Positions 39,541 to 48,224 of a stretch of DNA of 64,000 bases are shown here, piece after piece. Each line of letters begins with the position of its first letter. Position 1 is the first letter of the stretch. Origin of the DNA: CAIWHR01 sp963846855 (GTDB taxonomy: Bacteria > Pseudomonadota > Gammaproteobacteria > Burkholderiales > Casimicrobiaceae). Under the pieces are notes generated by a model, which saw nothing but the letters and a program-made list of their open reading frames with translations, did no database searches and was not told where the DNA came from. Location of the stretch: assembly GCA_963846855.1 (NCBI GenBank), contig CAWJXK010000003.1, forward strand, positions 1-64,000, written 5' to 3'. A program made the position numbers and the translations under genes.

Positions 39541-41244
39541 CTACTTCTCGCGGGTGACGCGCAGCACTTCCTCGAAGGTGGTGACGCCGTTGACCGCCTT
39601 GCGCAGGCCGTCCTCGTACATCGTCAGCATCCCCTCTGCCACCGCCGCGTTGCGCAGGTCGGCCGCGGTCGCATGCCGCATGACGAGGCTTCGCATGGGA
39701 TCGGTGATCGGCAGCATCTCCATGATGCTGATCCGTCCCGTGTAGCCGGTCTGTGCGCACTGCGGGCAGCCTTTCGCGTGGAAGAGAGTGATCTCGCTGC
39801 CATGCGCGAACCGCGCGAGGCCGAGCTCCTCGACGACTTCGGGCAGCGCCTTGTATGGCTCCTTGCAGTGCGCGCACAACGTGCGCACGAGCCGCTGGGC
39901 CAGGATGCCGATGACCGTCGAGGTCAGCAGATAGTCTTCGACACCCATGTCGAGCAATCGGTTCATTGTCGACGCGGCGTCGTTCGTGTGGACGGTCGAG
40001 AGCACGAGGTGGCCGGTGAGCGCGGACTGCACCGCGATCTCCGCGGTCTCGAGGTCGCGGATCTCGCCGATCATGATCACGTCCGGGTCCTGGCGCACGA
40101 TCGAGCGCAGCGCGTTCGCGAACGTGAGGTCGATCTGCGGCTTCACCTGGATCTGGTTGATCCCCGGCATCTGATACTCGACCGGGTCCTCCACCGTGAG
40201 GATCTTCACGTCCGGCTGGTTCAGCTTCTCGAGCGCGGTATAGAGCGTCGTCGTCTTGCCCGAGCCGGTCGGCCCGGTGACGAGCAGGATCCCGTGCGGC
40301 TCCATCAGCACGTCGAGGAATCGCTGCAGAATGTCGTCCTCGAAGCCGAGCCTCTTGAAATCGAGCGCGACGCCGCCCTTGTCGAGAATCCGCATCACCA
40401 CCGACTCGCCGTGCATCGTCGGCACGGTCGACACGCGGAGATCGATCTCCTTGCCCTGTACGCGCAGGCGGATGCGGCCGTCCTGCGGCAGGCGCCGCTC
40501 GGCGATGTCGAGGTTCGCCATGATCTTCACGCGCGAGATCACCGCGGCGGAGAAGCGCCGCGGCGGAGACTCGACCTCGTGCAGCACGCCGTCGATGCGG
40601 TAACGGACGGCGAGCCGGTTCTCGAACGGCTCGATGTGGATGTCGGACGCGCGCGCATCGAGTGCGTTGGTGATGATGAGCGAGACGAGACGGATGACCG
40701 GCGCCTCCGCGGCGAGGTCCTTCAATTGCTGGACGTCGGCGTCGAACGAGAGATCGTCGCCGCGCTGCTCGACGTCGCCGCCGATGATCTGGCCGACGGC
40801 GGAACGGTTTGTGCCGTACAGCCGCTCGAGCGCGGCCTCGAGCTCGCTGGGGATCGCCACCCGCGGCTTCACGTCGCGGCCGGTGAACATGCGAAACGCG
40901 CCGATCGTGTATTCGTCGGTGGGATCGGCCATCGCGAGGGCAAGCTCGTGCTCATCCTCGGTGAGCGGCAGCGCGTGCGCTTCGAGCAGGAAGCGCGTCG
41001 AGATGCGCTCCTCGAGAATCGGGAACTCCGGGTAGCCTGCGGCATCGACCAGCGGCAATCCGAGCTGGAACGCGAGGGCCTCGGTGACGTCGCGCTGTGC
41101 AGTGAGCCCGAGCGTGACGAGCAGCGTGCCGAGCTTCTCGCCGCTGTCCTGCTGGATTCGCAAAGCGCGCTCGAGCCCCGCCGCATCGAGCTTGCCGCGC
41201 TCGATCAGGATCTCGCCGATGCGTTTTCTTGCCGCCGTATTCAT
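39541..41244 (-). CDS. gspE: Type II secretion ATPase GspE
   Basis: A 567-residue hexameric ATPase. N-terminal GspE domains (ARKRIGEILIERGKLDAAGL, EILIERGKL) precede the motor. Walker A is GPTGSGKTTTLYTALEKL, the Asp box follows (VEDPVEYQMPGINQIQV), Walker B is RQDPDVIMIGEIRDLETAEI, and the His box is TGHLVLSTVHTNDAAS. A zinc-binding tetracysteine (LCAHC, then GCPQC) is present. The start ATG 41244 is preferred over 41271 because the promoter's start point is near 41279 and homologues begin here. Confidence 0.95.
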   Translation of the reverse strand: MNTAARKRIGEILIERGKLDAAGLERALRIQQDSGEKLGTLLVTLGLTAQRDVTEALAFQLGLPLVDAAGYPEFPILEERISTRFLLEAHALPLTEDEHELALAMADPTDEYTIGAFRMFTGRDVKPRVAIPSELEAALERLYGTNRSAVGQIIGGDVEQRGDDLSFDADVQQLKDLAAEAPVIRLVSLIITNALDARASDIHIEPFENRLAVRYRIDGVLHEVESPPRRFSAAVISRVKIMANLDIAERRLPQDGRIRLRVQGKEIDLRVSTVPTMHGESVVMRILDKGGVALDFKRLGFEDDILQRFLDVLMEPHGILLVTGPTGSGKTTTLYTALEKLNQPDVKILTVEDPVEYQMPGINQIQVKPQIDLTFANALRSIVRQDPDVIMIGEIRDLETAEIAVQSALTGHLVLSTVHTNDAASTMNRLLDMGVEDYLLTSTVIGILAQRLVRTLCAHCKEPYKALPEVVEELGLARFAHGSEITLFHAKGCPQCAQTGYTGRISIMEMLPITDPMRSLVMRHATAADLRNAAVAEGMLTMYEDGLRKAVNGVTTFEEVLRVTREK

Positions 41245-41285
41245 CGGATCAGCCCATGCATCGTTGGACAAAAAAAGAGCGTTCG

Positions 41286-41315
41286 ATCATAGCACAGCAA
41301 GGCTGTGCAGAACTC
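41286..41315 (-). promoter_or_regulatory. Probable T2SS operon promoter with a palindrome in the spacer
   Basis: On the minus strand an extended -10 TGCTATGAT (TATGAT at 41286-41291) follows a weak -35 (GAGTTC, 41310-41315, 18-bp spacer). The spacer contains the perfect inverted repeat GCACAGC-AAG-GCTGTGC (41292-41308), which could bind a dimeric regulator. Start near 41279. Confidence 0.55.
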
Positions 41316-41570
41316 TCATCAGTCTAAAAAAATCAATGTGTTGCGCGCGATTCTTCCCGCAATCTGTCGTCATCCCACGACGACGCAGTGGCAAACTGTC
41401 GCCGTCTCCCGACGACTTTGCCGCGGTTCGAATCCGAGAGCGCGATGCGCTGGAACCCGCTTCCCTTTCCAGCGATCGGCATCTCTGACATGCATTCGAC
41501 GGATTAGGTTCGCTGGGCGCGCCCGTCGCCGTCATCCGCTCGCGATCGCGGACGCGTTTCCGACGGGCTC
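41316..41570. other. Intergenic region, no gene seen
   Basis: It lies between the T2SS promoter and the stop of the sulfotransferase gene. An A-run (TCTAAAAAAATC) near 41323-41334 lies just upstream of the promoter. No terminator hairpin was recognised. Confidence 0.4.
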
Positions 41571-42392
41571 CTATTCCTGCTGCCAGTCGCTGCAATCCCA
41601 GCCCAGCATCCGCTCGAGCGCGCGGATTTCGAACTCGAATGTCGACTGCAGGAACTGCTTCGACGCGGAATCGATTGCGCCCATGTAGGGATGCGAATAG
41701 ACCTCGCGCGGCTCCATCGCCGGAAACGGCTCGATACCCAGAAATTCCGCGACGCGGGAGAGGGCCTGCGCGGGCCGCAGGCGAAGGTCTTCGCTCTTCA
41801 GGACGAGCGTCTGGGTTTCGGGAAAGTAGCGCCACACGCGGCGCAATTGCTGCGAATAGAATCCGCGGTCGGCATAGGAGAACCACGGATGCTGCAGCGG
41901 CAGGAATTCACGGCAGCGCGCGCGCTCTGTGCGCAGGGCTTCGAGGAAAGGCAACGGATCGCGCCCCTTGTTCCGCTGCATGTTCCAGTGCGAGAAGGCG
42001 CGCGTGACCGGATTGCGCAGGACGAATATCCACTTCATCGCGGGGTTGTAGCGCCAGATCCGCGTGGGCGCGGGGTCCCAGTACATGTAGATCGGCGTCG
42101 CGTCGCATAGCAGGTGCTCGCGCCCGACCGGCGCGAACTTCTCGTGGTAACGGGCGTGGCTCTCCACGGGGCCGGCGAACATGTTCTCGGTGTCGAAGTA
42201 GTGCACTTCCTTCGTGCCGGGGATGCAGACCTCGGGGTGGTCGTACATGTAGGACGCGAGCGCCGTGGTGCCGCCCTTCTGGGTGCCTGCGATCACGCAT
42301 CCGACGCGCTCGCCTTCCAGCCTGCGCACGGCTCCGGCGGCGGCACGCGTGCCGGTGGCGTAGGCAGAGAGATCCTTGCGTCCTTCGTACAT
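41571..42392 (-). CDS. PAPS-dependent sulfotransferase
   Basis: A 273-residue protein of the heparan-sulfate-type sulfotransferase family. The 5'-phosphosulfate loop is IAGTQKGGTTALASYMYDHP (about residues 34-53). The 3'-phosphate motif is WIFVLRNPVTRAFSHWNMQR, with Arg and Ser in the usual places. LVLKSEDLRLRPAQALSRVA and EFLG are also typical. Likely adds sulfate to a carbohydrate, which would fit the glycan region at 7-23 kb. It lies 33 nt after hemL on the same strand and may be read through from it. Confidence 0.85.
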   Translation of the reverse strand: MYEGRKDLSAYATGTRAAAGAVRRLEGERVGCVIAGTQKGGTTALASYMYDHPEVCIPGTKEVHYFDTENMFAGPVESHARYHEKFAPVGREHLLCDATPIYMYWDPAPTRIWRYNPAMKWIFVLRNPVTRAFSHWNMQRNKGRDPLPFLEALRTERARCREFLPLQHPWFSYADRGFYSQQLRRVWRYFPETQTLVLKSEDLRLRPAQALSRVAEFLGIEPFPAMEPREVYSHPYMGAIDSASKQFLQSTFEFEIRALERMLGWDCSDWQQE

Positions 42393-42425
42393 GGGAAGGG
42401 GGCGTGGCGAGGCCGATCCAGCGTC

Positions 42426-43706
42426 CTAGTTGAGCGCGCGAAACACGTGCGCCGCGCAGCGCAGTGTTTCCTCGATGTCGTTCGCGGAATGAGCCGCCGA
42501 GACGAATCCCGCCTCGAACGCCGACGGCGCGAGGTAGATGCCCGCGTCGAGCATCGCGTGGAAGAATTTGCCGAATCGGGACGTGTCGGATGCCATCACC
42601 GCGTCGTAGGTACCGGGAATCGAGCGCGTGAAATAGAGCCCGAACATCCCGCCGACCGACTGCGTGACGAACGAAACGCCGGTGCGCGCCGCCGCGGTGG
42701 CGAGCCCGTCGGTCAGCGATTTCGTGCGCGCCGCGAGCGCTTCGTAGAATCCCGGCGCCGAGATCGCCTTCAGTGTCGCGAGCCCCGCCGCGACCGCCAC
42801 CGGATTGCCGGAAAGCGTCCCGGCCTGGTAGACGGGCCCGAGCGGCGCGATCTTCTCCATGATCGCGCGCTTGCCGCCGAAGGCGCCCACCGGCATCCCG
42901 CCGCCGATCACCTTGCCCAGCGTCGTGAGATCCGGCGTGACGCCGGTCAATCCCTGCACGCCGCGCGGATGCACGCGGAATCCGGTCATGACCTCGTCGA
43001 AGATCAGCACCGCACCGTGCTTGTTGCAGACCGCGCGCAGCCCGGGAAGGAAGCCGGCGCGCGGCATGATGAGGTTCATGTTGCCGGCGATCGGCTCGAC
43101 GATGATGCACGCGATGTCGGCGCCTTTCCGCGCGAACAGGGCCTCGACGGCAGCGATGTCGTTGTAGGGGAGGACGATCGTCTCGTTGGCGATCGCCGGC
43201 GGCACGCCCGCCGACGACGGCTGACCGAACGTCAGCGCCCCGGATCCCGCCTTCACGAGCAGGCTGTCGCCGTGCCCGTGATAGCAGCCTTCGAACTTCA
43301 CGATCTTGCTGCGGCCCGTGAATCCGCGCGCGAGGCGCAGCGCCGACATCGTCGCCTCCGTTCCGGACGACACGAGGCGCACCATTTCGATCGACGGCAG
43401 CAGCCGGCACAGCGTTTCCGCCATGTCGATCTCGAGCTCGGTGGGCGCGCCGAACGACAGTCCGTTCGGCGCCGTCTCCACCACGGCGCGCACGACGTCG
43501 GGATGCGCGTGCCCGAGAATCGCGGGGCCCCATGAGCCGACGTAGTCGATGTAACGCTTGCCGTCGGCATCCCACACGTAGGGCCCTTCGCCGCGGACGA
43601 GAAAACGCGGCGTGCCGCCGACCGAGCGGAACGCCCGCACCGGCGAATTGACGCCGGCCGGGATTGTGCGTTGCGCACGGGCGAAGAGGTCGTCGTTGCG
43701 GCTCAT
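42426..43706 (-). CDS. hemL: Glutamate-1-semialdehyde 2,1-aminomutase
   Basis: A 426-residue class III PLP aminotransferase. Start MSRNDDLFARAQRTIPAGVN, then SPVRAFRSVGGTPRF, YVWDADGKRYIDYVGSWGP, and FDEVMTGFRV with the pyridine-binding Asp. TLGKVIGGGMPVGAFGGKRA contains the PLP-lysine. It makes 5-aminolevulinate for haem by the C5 pathway. The first gene of a hemL-sulfotransferase pair, and downstream of thiD-thiE. Confidence 0.97.
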   Translation of the reverse strand: MSRNDDLFARAQRTIPAGVNSPVRAFRSVGGTPRFLVRGEGPYVWDADGKRYIDYVGSWGPAILGHAHPDVVRAVVETAPNGLSFGAPTELEIDMAETLCRLLPSIEMVRLVSSGTEATMSALRLARGFTGRSKIVKFEGCYHGHGDSLLVKAGSGALTFGQPSSAGVPPAIANETIVLPYNDIAAVEALFARKGADIACIIVEPIAGNMNLIMPRAGFLPGLRAVCNKHGAVLIFDEVMTGFRVHPRGVQGLTGVTPDLTTLGKVIGGGMPVGAFGGKRAIMEKIAPLGPVYQAGTLSGNPVAVAAGLATLKAISAPGFYEALAARTKSLTDGLATAAARTGVSFVTQSVGGMFGLYFTRSIPGTYDAVMASDTSRFGKFFHAMLDAGIYLAPSAFEAGFVSAAHSANDIEETLRCAAHVFRALN

Positions 43707-43785
43707 AGCGAAGGTCCTGGATCGACGGCAGAGTGGAAACGGCGAAATGCCGGATGGTGCCAGCGCATGTGGCGGGGCCGGAGGC

Positions 43786-44454
43786 TCAAAGCGGCTCGTA
43801 GATCCTGGCGAGGGCGCGCGCCGCGGACTCGACGTCCGGCGCGCAGAAAAGTGCGGAGATCACCGCGACCGCGTCGGCGCCGGCGACGCGCAGCGCATTC
43901 GCGTTGGTCGCGTCGATGCCGCCGATGGCGACGACCGGCACGCGCAGCGCGCGGGCGCGCTCGAGCAAGGCGATGTCCGCCTTGCGCGCGGCAGGCTTGA
44001 CCGCGGACGCGAAGAAGCTTCCGAACGCGACGTAATCGGCGCCCGCCGCGACCGCGGCCTCGGCGCGCGCGAAGTCGTCGTAGCAGGACACTCCGACGAT
44101 GCGGTCGGGGCCGACGCACGCCCGGGCGGCGGCGACATCACTGTCGTCGCTGCCGATGTGCACGCCGTCGGCGTCCATTTCCGCGGCGAGCGCGGCGTCG
44201 TCGTTGACGATGTAGAGCGCGCCGCGGATCGCGTGCACGCGCGCGAGCGCGGCGGCCTGCGCGCGACGCAGGCCCTGATCCGCGGTCTTGTTGCGATACT
44301 GGACCGCCGCGGCGCCGCCGGAGATCGCCGCGCCAACCGAGGCGACGAGCGACGCGGTGTCGGCGACGTCCGGGGTCACCGCATAGAGCCCGAAGAGGCG
44401 CGCGGCGCGAGCGCGGCGCCGGATGCCGGCGTCGTCAGTGGCGGTGGCTTGCAT
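43786..44454 (-). CDS. thiE: Thiamine phosphate synthase
   Basis: A 222-residue TIM barrel starting MQATATDDAGIRRRARAARL. Recognisable parts are LFGLYAVTPD, VQYRNKTADQGLRRAQAAAL (pyrophosphate-binding), LYIVNDDAALAAEMDADGVH, CYDDFARAEAAVAAGADYVA and VVAIGGIDATNANALRVAGA. It joins HMP-PP and THZ-P. It overlaps thiD by 20 nt, so the two are coupled. The open frame extends 13 codons upstream, but that part is within thiD. Confidence 0.93.
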   Translation of the reverse strand: MQATATDDAGIRRRARAARLFGLYAVTPDVADTASLVASVGAAISGGAAAVQYRNKTADQGLRRAQAAALARVHAIRGALYIVNDDAALAAEMDADGVHIGSDDSDVAAARACVGPDRIVGVSCYDDFARAEAAVAAGADYVAFGSFFASAVKPAARKADIALLERARALRVPVVAIGGIDATNANALRVAGADAVAVISALFCAPDVESAARALARIYEPL

Positions 44455-45313
44455 CGGAAACGCGCGGCGCGTCGGGCTCGCCGGCCGGCGCATCCGCTTC
44501 GTCGCGCGCCCAGAACAAGCGATCGGGCAGGAACTGCCCCATGCCGGGCCGGTAGGCCTTCTTCAGCGCCTGCCAGGTGTATTCCTGCGCCTCGCGCACC
44601 GCCTCGGGAAGCTCGAGGCCATTGGCGAGCATCGCCGCGATCGCCGAGGACAGCGTGCATCCGGAGCCGTGGTAGCTGCCGGGCAGTCGCGGCCACGAGT
44701 CCGTGCGCACGAGGCCCTTCTTCGAGTACAGCGTGTTGACGACCTCGGGCGTGGCTTCGTGCGTGCCGGTGATGAGCACGTGCGACGCGCCCAACTCGAT
44801 CAGGCGCGCGGCGCAGCTCGCGAGCGACGTGTCGTCGTCGTCGCTGGTCTCCGAGAGCCTGCGCGCCTCGATGCTGTTCGGCGTCAGGATCGTCGCGTGC
44901 GGCAGCAGGAGCTCGCGCATCGCGTGCGCCATCTCTTCGGTCGCGAGCTCGTCGCCGCGGCCGGAGGCCAATACCGGATCGAGGACGAGCGGCACGTCAG
45001 GATAATCCGAGATGATCTCGGCAATCGCCGCGATGTTCTCGACGCTTCCCAGCACACCGATCTTGAACGCGTCGACGGGCATGTCCTCGAGCAGGCAGCG
45101 CGCCTGGTCCGCGACCCATTCGGCGTCGAGCGCCTGCAGTCCCTCCACACCCAGCGTGTCCTGCACGGTGATCGCGGTGACCACCGACAGCGGATGCGTG
45201 CCCATGCTGGCGAGGGTGAGAATGTCGGCCTGCAGGCCCGCGCCGCCGGAAGGATCGGACGCCGCGAACGTGAGCACGATGGGCGGAAAGGCGGGTTCGG
45301 TGACGTCAGGCAT
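44435..45313 (-). CDS. thiD: Hydroxymethylpyrimidine/phosphomethylpyrimidine kinase
   Basis: A 292-residue ribokinase-fold enzyme. It has VLTFAASDPSGGAGLQADIL at the start, HPLSVVTAITVQDTLGVEGL, FKIGVLGSVENIAAIAEII, VLDPVLASGRGDEL, LTPNSIEARRL and HGSGCTLSSAIAAMLANGLE, the anion-hole and catalytic Gly-Ser-Gly-Cys segment. About 30 residues at the C-terminus are an acidic-rich extension. Phosphorylates HMP and HMP-P in thiamine synthesis, feeding ThiE. Confidence 0.95.
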   Translation of the reverse strand: MPDVTEPAFPPIVLTFAASDPSGGAGLQADILTLASMGTHPLSVVTAITVQDTLGVEGLQALDAEWVADQARCLLEDMPVDAFKIGVLGSVENIAAIAEIISDYPDVPLVLDPVLASGRGDELATEEMAHAMRELLLPHATILTPNSIEARRLSETSDDDDTSLASCAARLIELGASHVLITGTHEATPEVVNTLYSKKGLVRTDSWPRLPGSYHGSGCTLSSAIAAMLANGLELPEAVREAQEYTWQALKKAYRPGMGQFLPDRLFWARDEADAPAGEPDAPRVSDASHRH

Positions 45314-45373
45314 GGGGATTCGAGGCGCGCCGCGTCGATCGATCGGAGTGCCTCGCGCGACGAGCGTGGCGCT

Positions 45374-45382
45374 TGCTAGAAT
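45374..45382 (+). promoter_or_regulatory. Extended -10 promoter element before rubredoxin
   Basis: TGCTAGAAT is an extended -10 (TGn plus TAGAAT) 34 nt before the rubredoxin ATG. No good -35 is present, as allowed for extended -10 promoters. Confidence 0.5.
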
Positions 45383-45415
45383 TGGGCGATTTTACTCCAA
45401 CGGCCCTTCCCCCCG

Positions 45416-45580
45416 ATGAAAAAATACATGTGCCTCATTTGCGGCTGGATCTACGACGAGGCTGCGGGCGCGCCCGACGAGGGCATCGCGCCCGGTACGA
45501 AGTGGGAAGACGTTCCTCCGAACTGGAGTTGCCCCGAATGCGGCGCGCGCAAGGAGGATTTCGAGATGGTGGAGTTCTAG
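45416..45580 (+). CDS. Rubredoxin
   Basis: A 54-residue protein reading MKKYMCLICGWIYDEAAGAP and ending with WSCPECGARKEDFEMVEF. The two CXXC pairs (CLIC and CPEC) bind one iron; spacing and length are those of classic rubredoxins. Small electron carrier. Nine nt before gloA. The placement upstream of gloA and divergent from thiD-hemL is a familiar betaproteobacterial order. Confidence 0.97.
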   Translation: MKKYMCLICGWIYDEAAGAPDEGIAPGTKWEDVPPNWSCPECGARKEDFEMVEF

Positions 45581-45589
45581 GAGCTTGTC

Positions 45590-45979
45590 ATGCGAATTCT
45601 GCATACGATGCTGCGCGTGGGCGATCTCGCGCGGTCGATCGAGTTCTACACCCGGGTGATGGGCATGCGGCTGCTGCGCACGACCGACCGGCCCGAGCAG
45701 AAATACACGCTGGCGTTCGTCGGCTATGACGACGAGCAGGACGGCGCGGTGCTGGAGCTCACCTACAACTACGGCGTCGACAAATACGATCTCGGCGCGG
45801 GCTACGGGCACGTCGCCGTCGAGGTCGAAGACGCCGCCGCGACATGCGCGGCCGCGCGCGCGAAGGGCGGCACCGTGACGCGCGAGGCGGGGCCCGTCAA
45901 GGGCGGCACGACGGTGATCGCATTCCTGCAGGATCCGGACGGCTACAAGATCGAGCTGATCGAGCGACCCCGCGGTTAG
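45590..45979 (+). CDS. gloA: Lactoylglutathione lyase (glyoxalase I)
   Basis: A 129-residue VOC-fold enzyme beginning MRILHTMLRVGDLARSIEFY with the metal-binding His at 5. GMRLLRTTDRPEQKYTLAFV follows, then LELTYNYGVDKYDLGAGYGH with the Glu and His ligands, and ends IAFLQDPDGYKIELIERP with the last Glu. It is a nearly canonical proteobacterial GloA. Detoxifies methylglyoxal with glutathione. Follows rubredoxin by 9 nt; probably one transcript. Confidence 0.97.
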   Translation: MRILHTMLRVGDLARSIEFYTRVMGMRLLRTTDRPEQKYTLAFVGYDDEQDGAVLELTYNYGVDKYDLGAGYGHVAVEVEDAAATCAAARAKGGTVTREAGPVKGGTTVIAFLQDPDGYKIELIERPRG

Positions 45980-45993
45980 CGTGCAGGCGTTGC

Positions 45994-46755
45994 TCAGTGC
46001 AGCACGCGGTGTTCCGGCGGCTCGGCGCTGACGTTGGCGCCCGGCCACTCGTCGTCGGTCCGGACGGCTTCCCCGTCATAGTCGTTGCCGGTTTCGCCTT
46101 CCCAGTCGTACCGAACGCGCGGCGGCACGTCGATGTTGCGCAGCCAGACCGCCATCGCCGCGCCAACCAGCGCCGCGGCGAGGTGCGTCTCCCACGACAT
46201 GCCGGCCTGGATCGGCGTGACGCCCCAGGCGAGCGCGCCATACATGAACGCGACCAGCATCGACGCGGCGATCGCGCGCCGGTCGTGGCGGATGAGGCCG
46301 GCCACGAAGACGTAGGCGACGAGTCCGTAGACGAGCCCGCTCGCGCCGATGTGAACGCCGCCGCCTTTCGCGAAGAGCCATACCGCGAGGCCCGGAACGA
46401 TGTACACGACGGGCAGAACGCGGAGCGAGGACTTCGGGTAGAGATAGAGCATTGCCGTGCCGACGACGACGAGCGGAATCGAGTTGTCGAGCAAGTGCTT
46501 GAACCCGCCATGCAAGAGCGGTGCCGCGAGAATTCCGATGAGTCCGTGCCAATCGCGCGGGCGCACGCCGAACTGCTCGAGGTCGAGCCCCTGCCCCAGC
46601 AACAGGATCATCCACAGCAGCGCGACGAATCCCAGCGAGAGCCTGACGGCAAGACCGAAATTCTCGTGCGAGCGGCGGGAGCTCGTGAACGCGGGATCGG
46701 GCAGGTGAATTTCCATCGGTCCGGGCAATATCGGTCCGAAGCGTGCGCAAATCAA
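45994..46755 (-). CDS. Rhomboid-family intramembrane serine protease
   Basis: A 253-residue protein with about six membrane helices. The catalytic Ser is in GVHIGASGLVYGLVAYVFVA (GASG) and the His in SWETHLAAALVGAAMAVWL. The oxyanion Asn region is LLHGGFKHLLDNSIPLVVVG. A soluble tail of about 40 residues is rich in Glu, Asp and Pro. The start may be ATG 46716 (MEIHLPDPAF) rather than 46755. It ends 14 nt from gloA, convergent, so the two share a terminator region. Confidence 0.85.
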   Translation of the reverse strand: MICARFGPILPGPMEIHLPDPAFTSSRRSHENFGLAVRLSLGFVALLWMILLLGQGLDLEQFGVRPRDWHGLIGILAAPLLHGGFKHLLDNSIPLVVVGTAMLYLYPKSSLRVLPVVYIVPGLAVWLFAKGGGVHIGASGLVYGLVAYVFVAGLIRHDRRAIAASMLVAFMYGALAWGVTPIQAGMSWETHLAAALVGAAMAVWLRNIDVPPRVRYDWEGETGNDYDGEAVRTDDEWPGANVSAEPPEHRVLH

Positions 46756-46831
46756 GCGGGCACGCCGGAAACGAGGATTCGGCGGCCGAATGGTGCGTAT
46801 TTCGCCGCATGCGCCCGGCTAGAATACGCGG

Positions 46832-47515
46832 ATGGACGACGCGGCCACGCAATCGCGCATCGCCGTGCTCGCCGGAGTCACGGGCCTCGTCGGACGGGCG
46901 CTGCTGCCGATGCTGCTGCAGGAGCCGCTCTACCGAAGAGTGCATGCGCTGCTGCGTCGTGTCGTTCCCGAGATCGAGCCTGGGGACAAACTCGAAGTCC
47001 ACCGCGTCGACCTGGCGAACCTGCCCGCGAGCTTCCCCGCGGCGGACGACGTATACATCGCTCTCGGCACGACGATCAAGGCGGCCGGTTCGCAGGCGGC
47101 GTTTCGCCAGGTGGATTTCGACTTCGTCGTGAACACCGCGCGCGCCGCCCGGGTTGCCGGCGCGCGGCGGCTGGCAGTCGTGTCGGCGCTCGGCGCCGAC
47201 GCGGGCTCACGCGTGTTCTACAACCGCGTGAAAGGCGAAATGCAGGAAGCGGTTGCGATGCTCGGCTACGATTCGGTCGTCATCGCGCAACCGTCGCTGC
47301 TGCTGGGCGACCGGTCGGCGCTCGGGCAACCGGCACGGGCCGGCGAGCGGTGGGCGCAGCGGCTGCTGGGGCCCGCGCGCGTGCTGGTGCCGAAGGCCAT
47401 GCGGCCGATCGAGGCGGACGTCGTCGCGGCTGCGATGGTGGCCGCGATGCGCGATCCGAAACCCGGGATCCGGTTGCTGAAATCGGGGGACATGCAGGCG
47501 CGCGACCGGCATTGA
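46832..47515 (+). CDS. NAD(P)-binding oxidoreductase (HTATIP2/YwnB-like)
   Basis: A 227-residue Rossmann protein of the atypical short-chain dehydrogenase type. Nucleotide loop IAVLAGVTGLVGRALLPMLL (about 9-28), then VYIALGTTIKAAGSQAAFRQ, RLAVVSALGADAGSRVFYNR (Tyr/Arg part of the active site) and VIAQPSLLLGDR. The family includes TIP30/HTATIP2-like proteins of unclear substrate. A TAGAAT -10-like sequence lies about 8 nt before the start codon. Confidence 0.8.
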   Translation: MDDAATQSRIAVLAGVTGLVGRALLPMLLQEPLYRRVHALLRRVVPEIEPGDKLEVHRVDLANLPASFPAADDVYIALGTTIKAAGSQAAFRQVDFDFVVNTARAARVAGARRLAVVSALGADAGSRVFYNRVKGEMQEAVAMLGYDSVVIAQPSLLLGDRSALGQPARAGERWAQRLLGPARVLVPKAMRPIEADVVAAAMVAAMRDPKPGIRLLKSGDMQARDRH

Positions 47516-47618
47516 CGCGTGTGGGCGACAACGACGGCGCAAAGGCCGTCGGCAGCGCAGGCAACCGCGCACCTCGCTTCCGGTCCAACCCGCGATCCTT
47601 CCATCCTGAACCCATCCA

Positions 47619-48224
47619 ATGAGCGAAAAGCGCAGAGTGGCTGTCCTCGGGCTCTACCGGTCCGGGTCCACGGCGACGGCCGGCGTCCTCCATCATCTCG
47701 GCGTCGGAATGGGCGAGCCCTACTTCCTGGATTACTACGAGCCGCTGCTGCTCTCGCGAAAGCTCCGGCTGTGGTGGCGCGAACCGCATCTGGAGGAAAT
47801 GATGCCGCGCGAAGCACGCGTGCGAAGGCTGTCCGACTGGATCATCGGACAGGAGCAGAAGGGAGCGCCGTGGGTCGGCGCGAAGCATCCGCTCCTGTCG
47901 GTGCGCGGAGAAGATCTCCTGGAAGCATGGGGGCCTGACGTGCGGTTCATCTGGACGCATCGCCCGGTCGAGCAGTCGATCGACTCCCTGCTGCGGCTTC
48001 GCTGGTGGACGCCGGCACAGTGCGAATCGATACAGCGGCGGTTGTGGGACGAGCTCCATCGCTTTTTTTCGGCGCAGCCGCATCTTCGCGTGGATTTCGC
48101 CGACATGATCGCCGATCCGGCGCGCGAGATCGCCCGGGTGATCGAATTCCTCGAGATCACACCAGACGCCGCGTACATCCGTGCCGCGGTCGACTCGGTC
48201 CGCTACGAAAAAACGGCCGGATGA
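47619..48224 (+). CDS. Sulfotransferase-like protein
   Basis: A 201-residue protein starting MSEKRRVAVLGLYRSGSTAT. The loop GLYRSGSTATAGVLHHLG resembles the 5'-phosphosulfate loop, and VRFIWTHRPVEQSIDSLLRL resembles the 3'-phosphate motif (Arg and Ser kept). It is shorter than usual sulfotransferases (about 260), because the acceptor-binding middle is small. Substrate unknown. The second sulfotransferase-type gene within 7 kb. Confidence 0.75.
   Translation: MSEKRRVAVLGLYRSGSTATAGVLHHLGVGMGEPYFLDYYEPLLLSRKLRLWWREPHLEEMMPREARVRRLSDWIIGQEQKGAPWVGAKHPLLSVRGEDLLEAWGPDVRFIWTHRPVEQSIDSLLRLRWWTPAQCESIQRRLWDELHRFFSAQPHLRVDFADMIADPAREIARVIEFLEITPDAAYIRAAVDSVRYEKTAG

Noticed and set aside
39184..41292. 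702-codon plus-strand frame opposite gspE
   Set aside because: Shadow of gspE, which has every ATPase motif on the minus strand.
42114..43535. 473-codon plus-strand frame opposite hemL
   Set aside because: Shadow of a well-conserved housekeeping gene.
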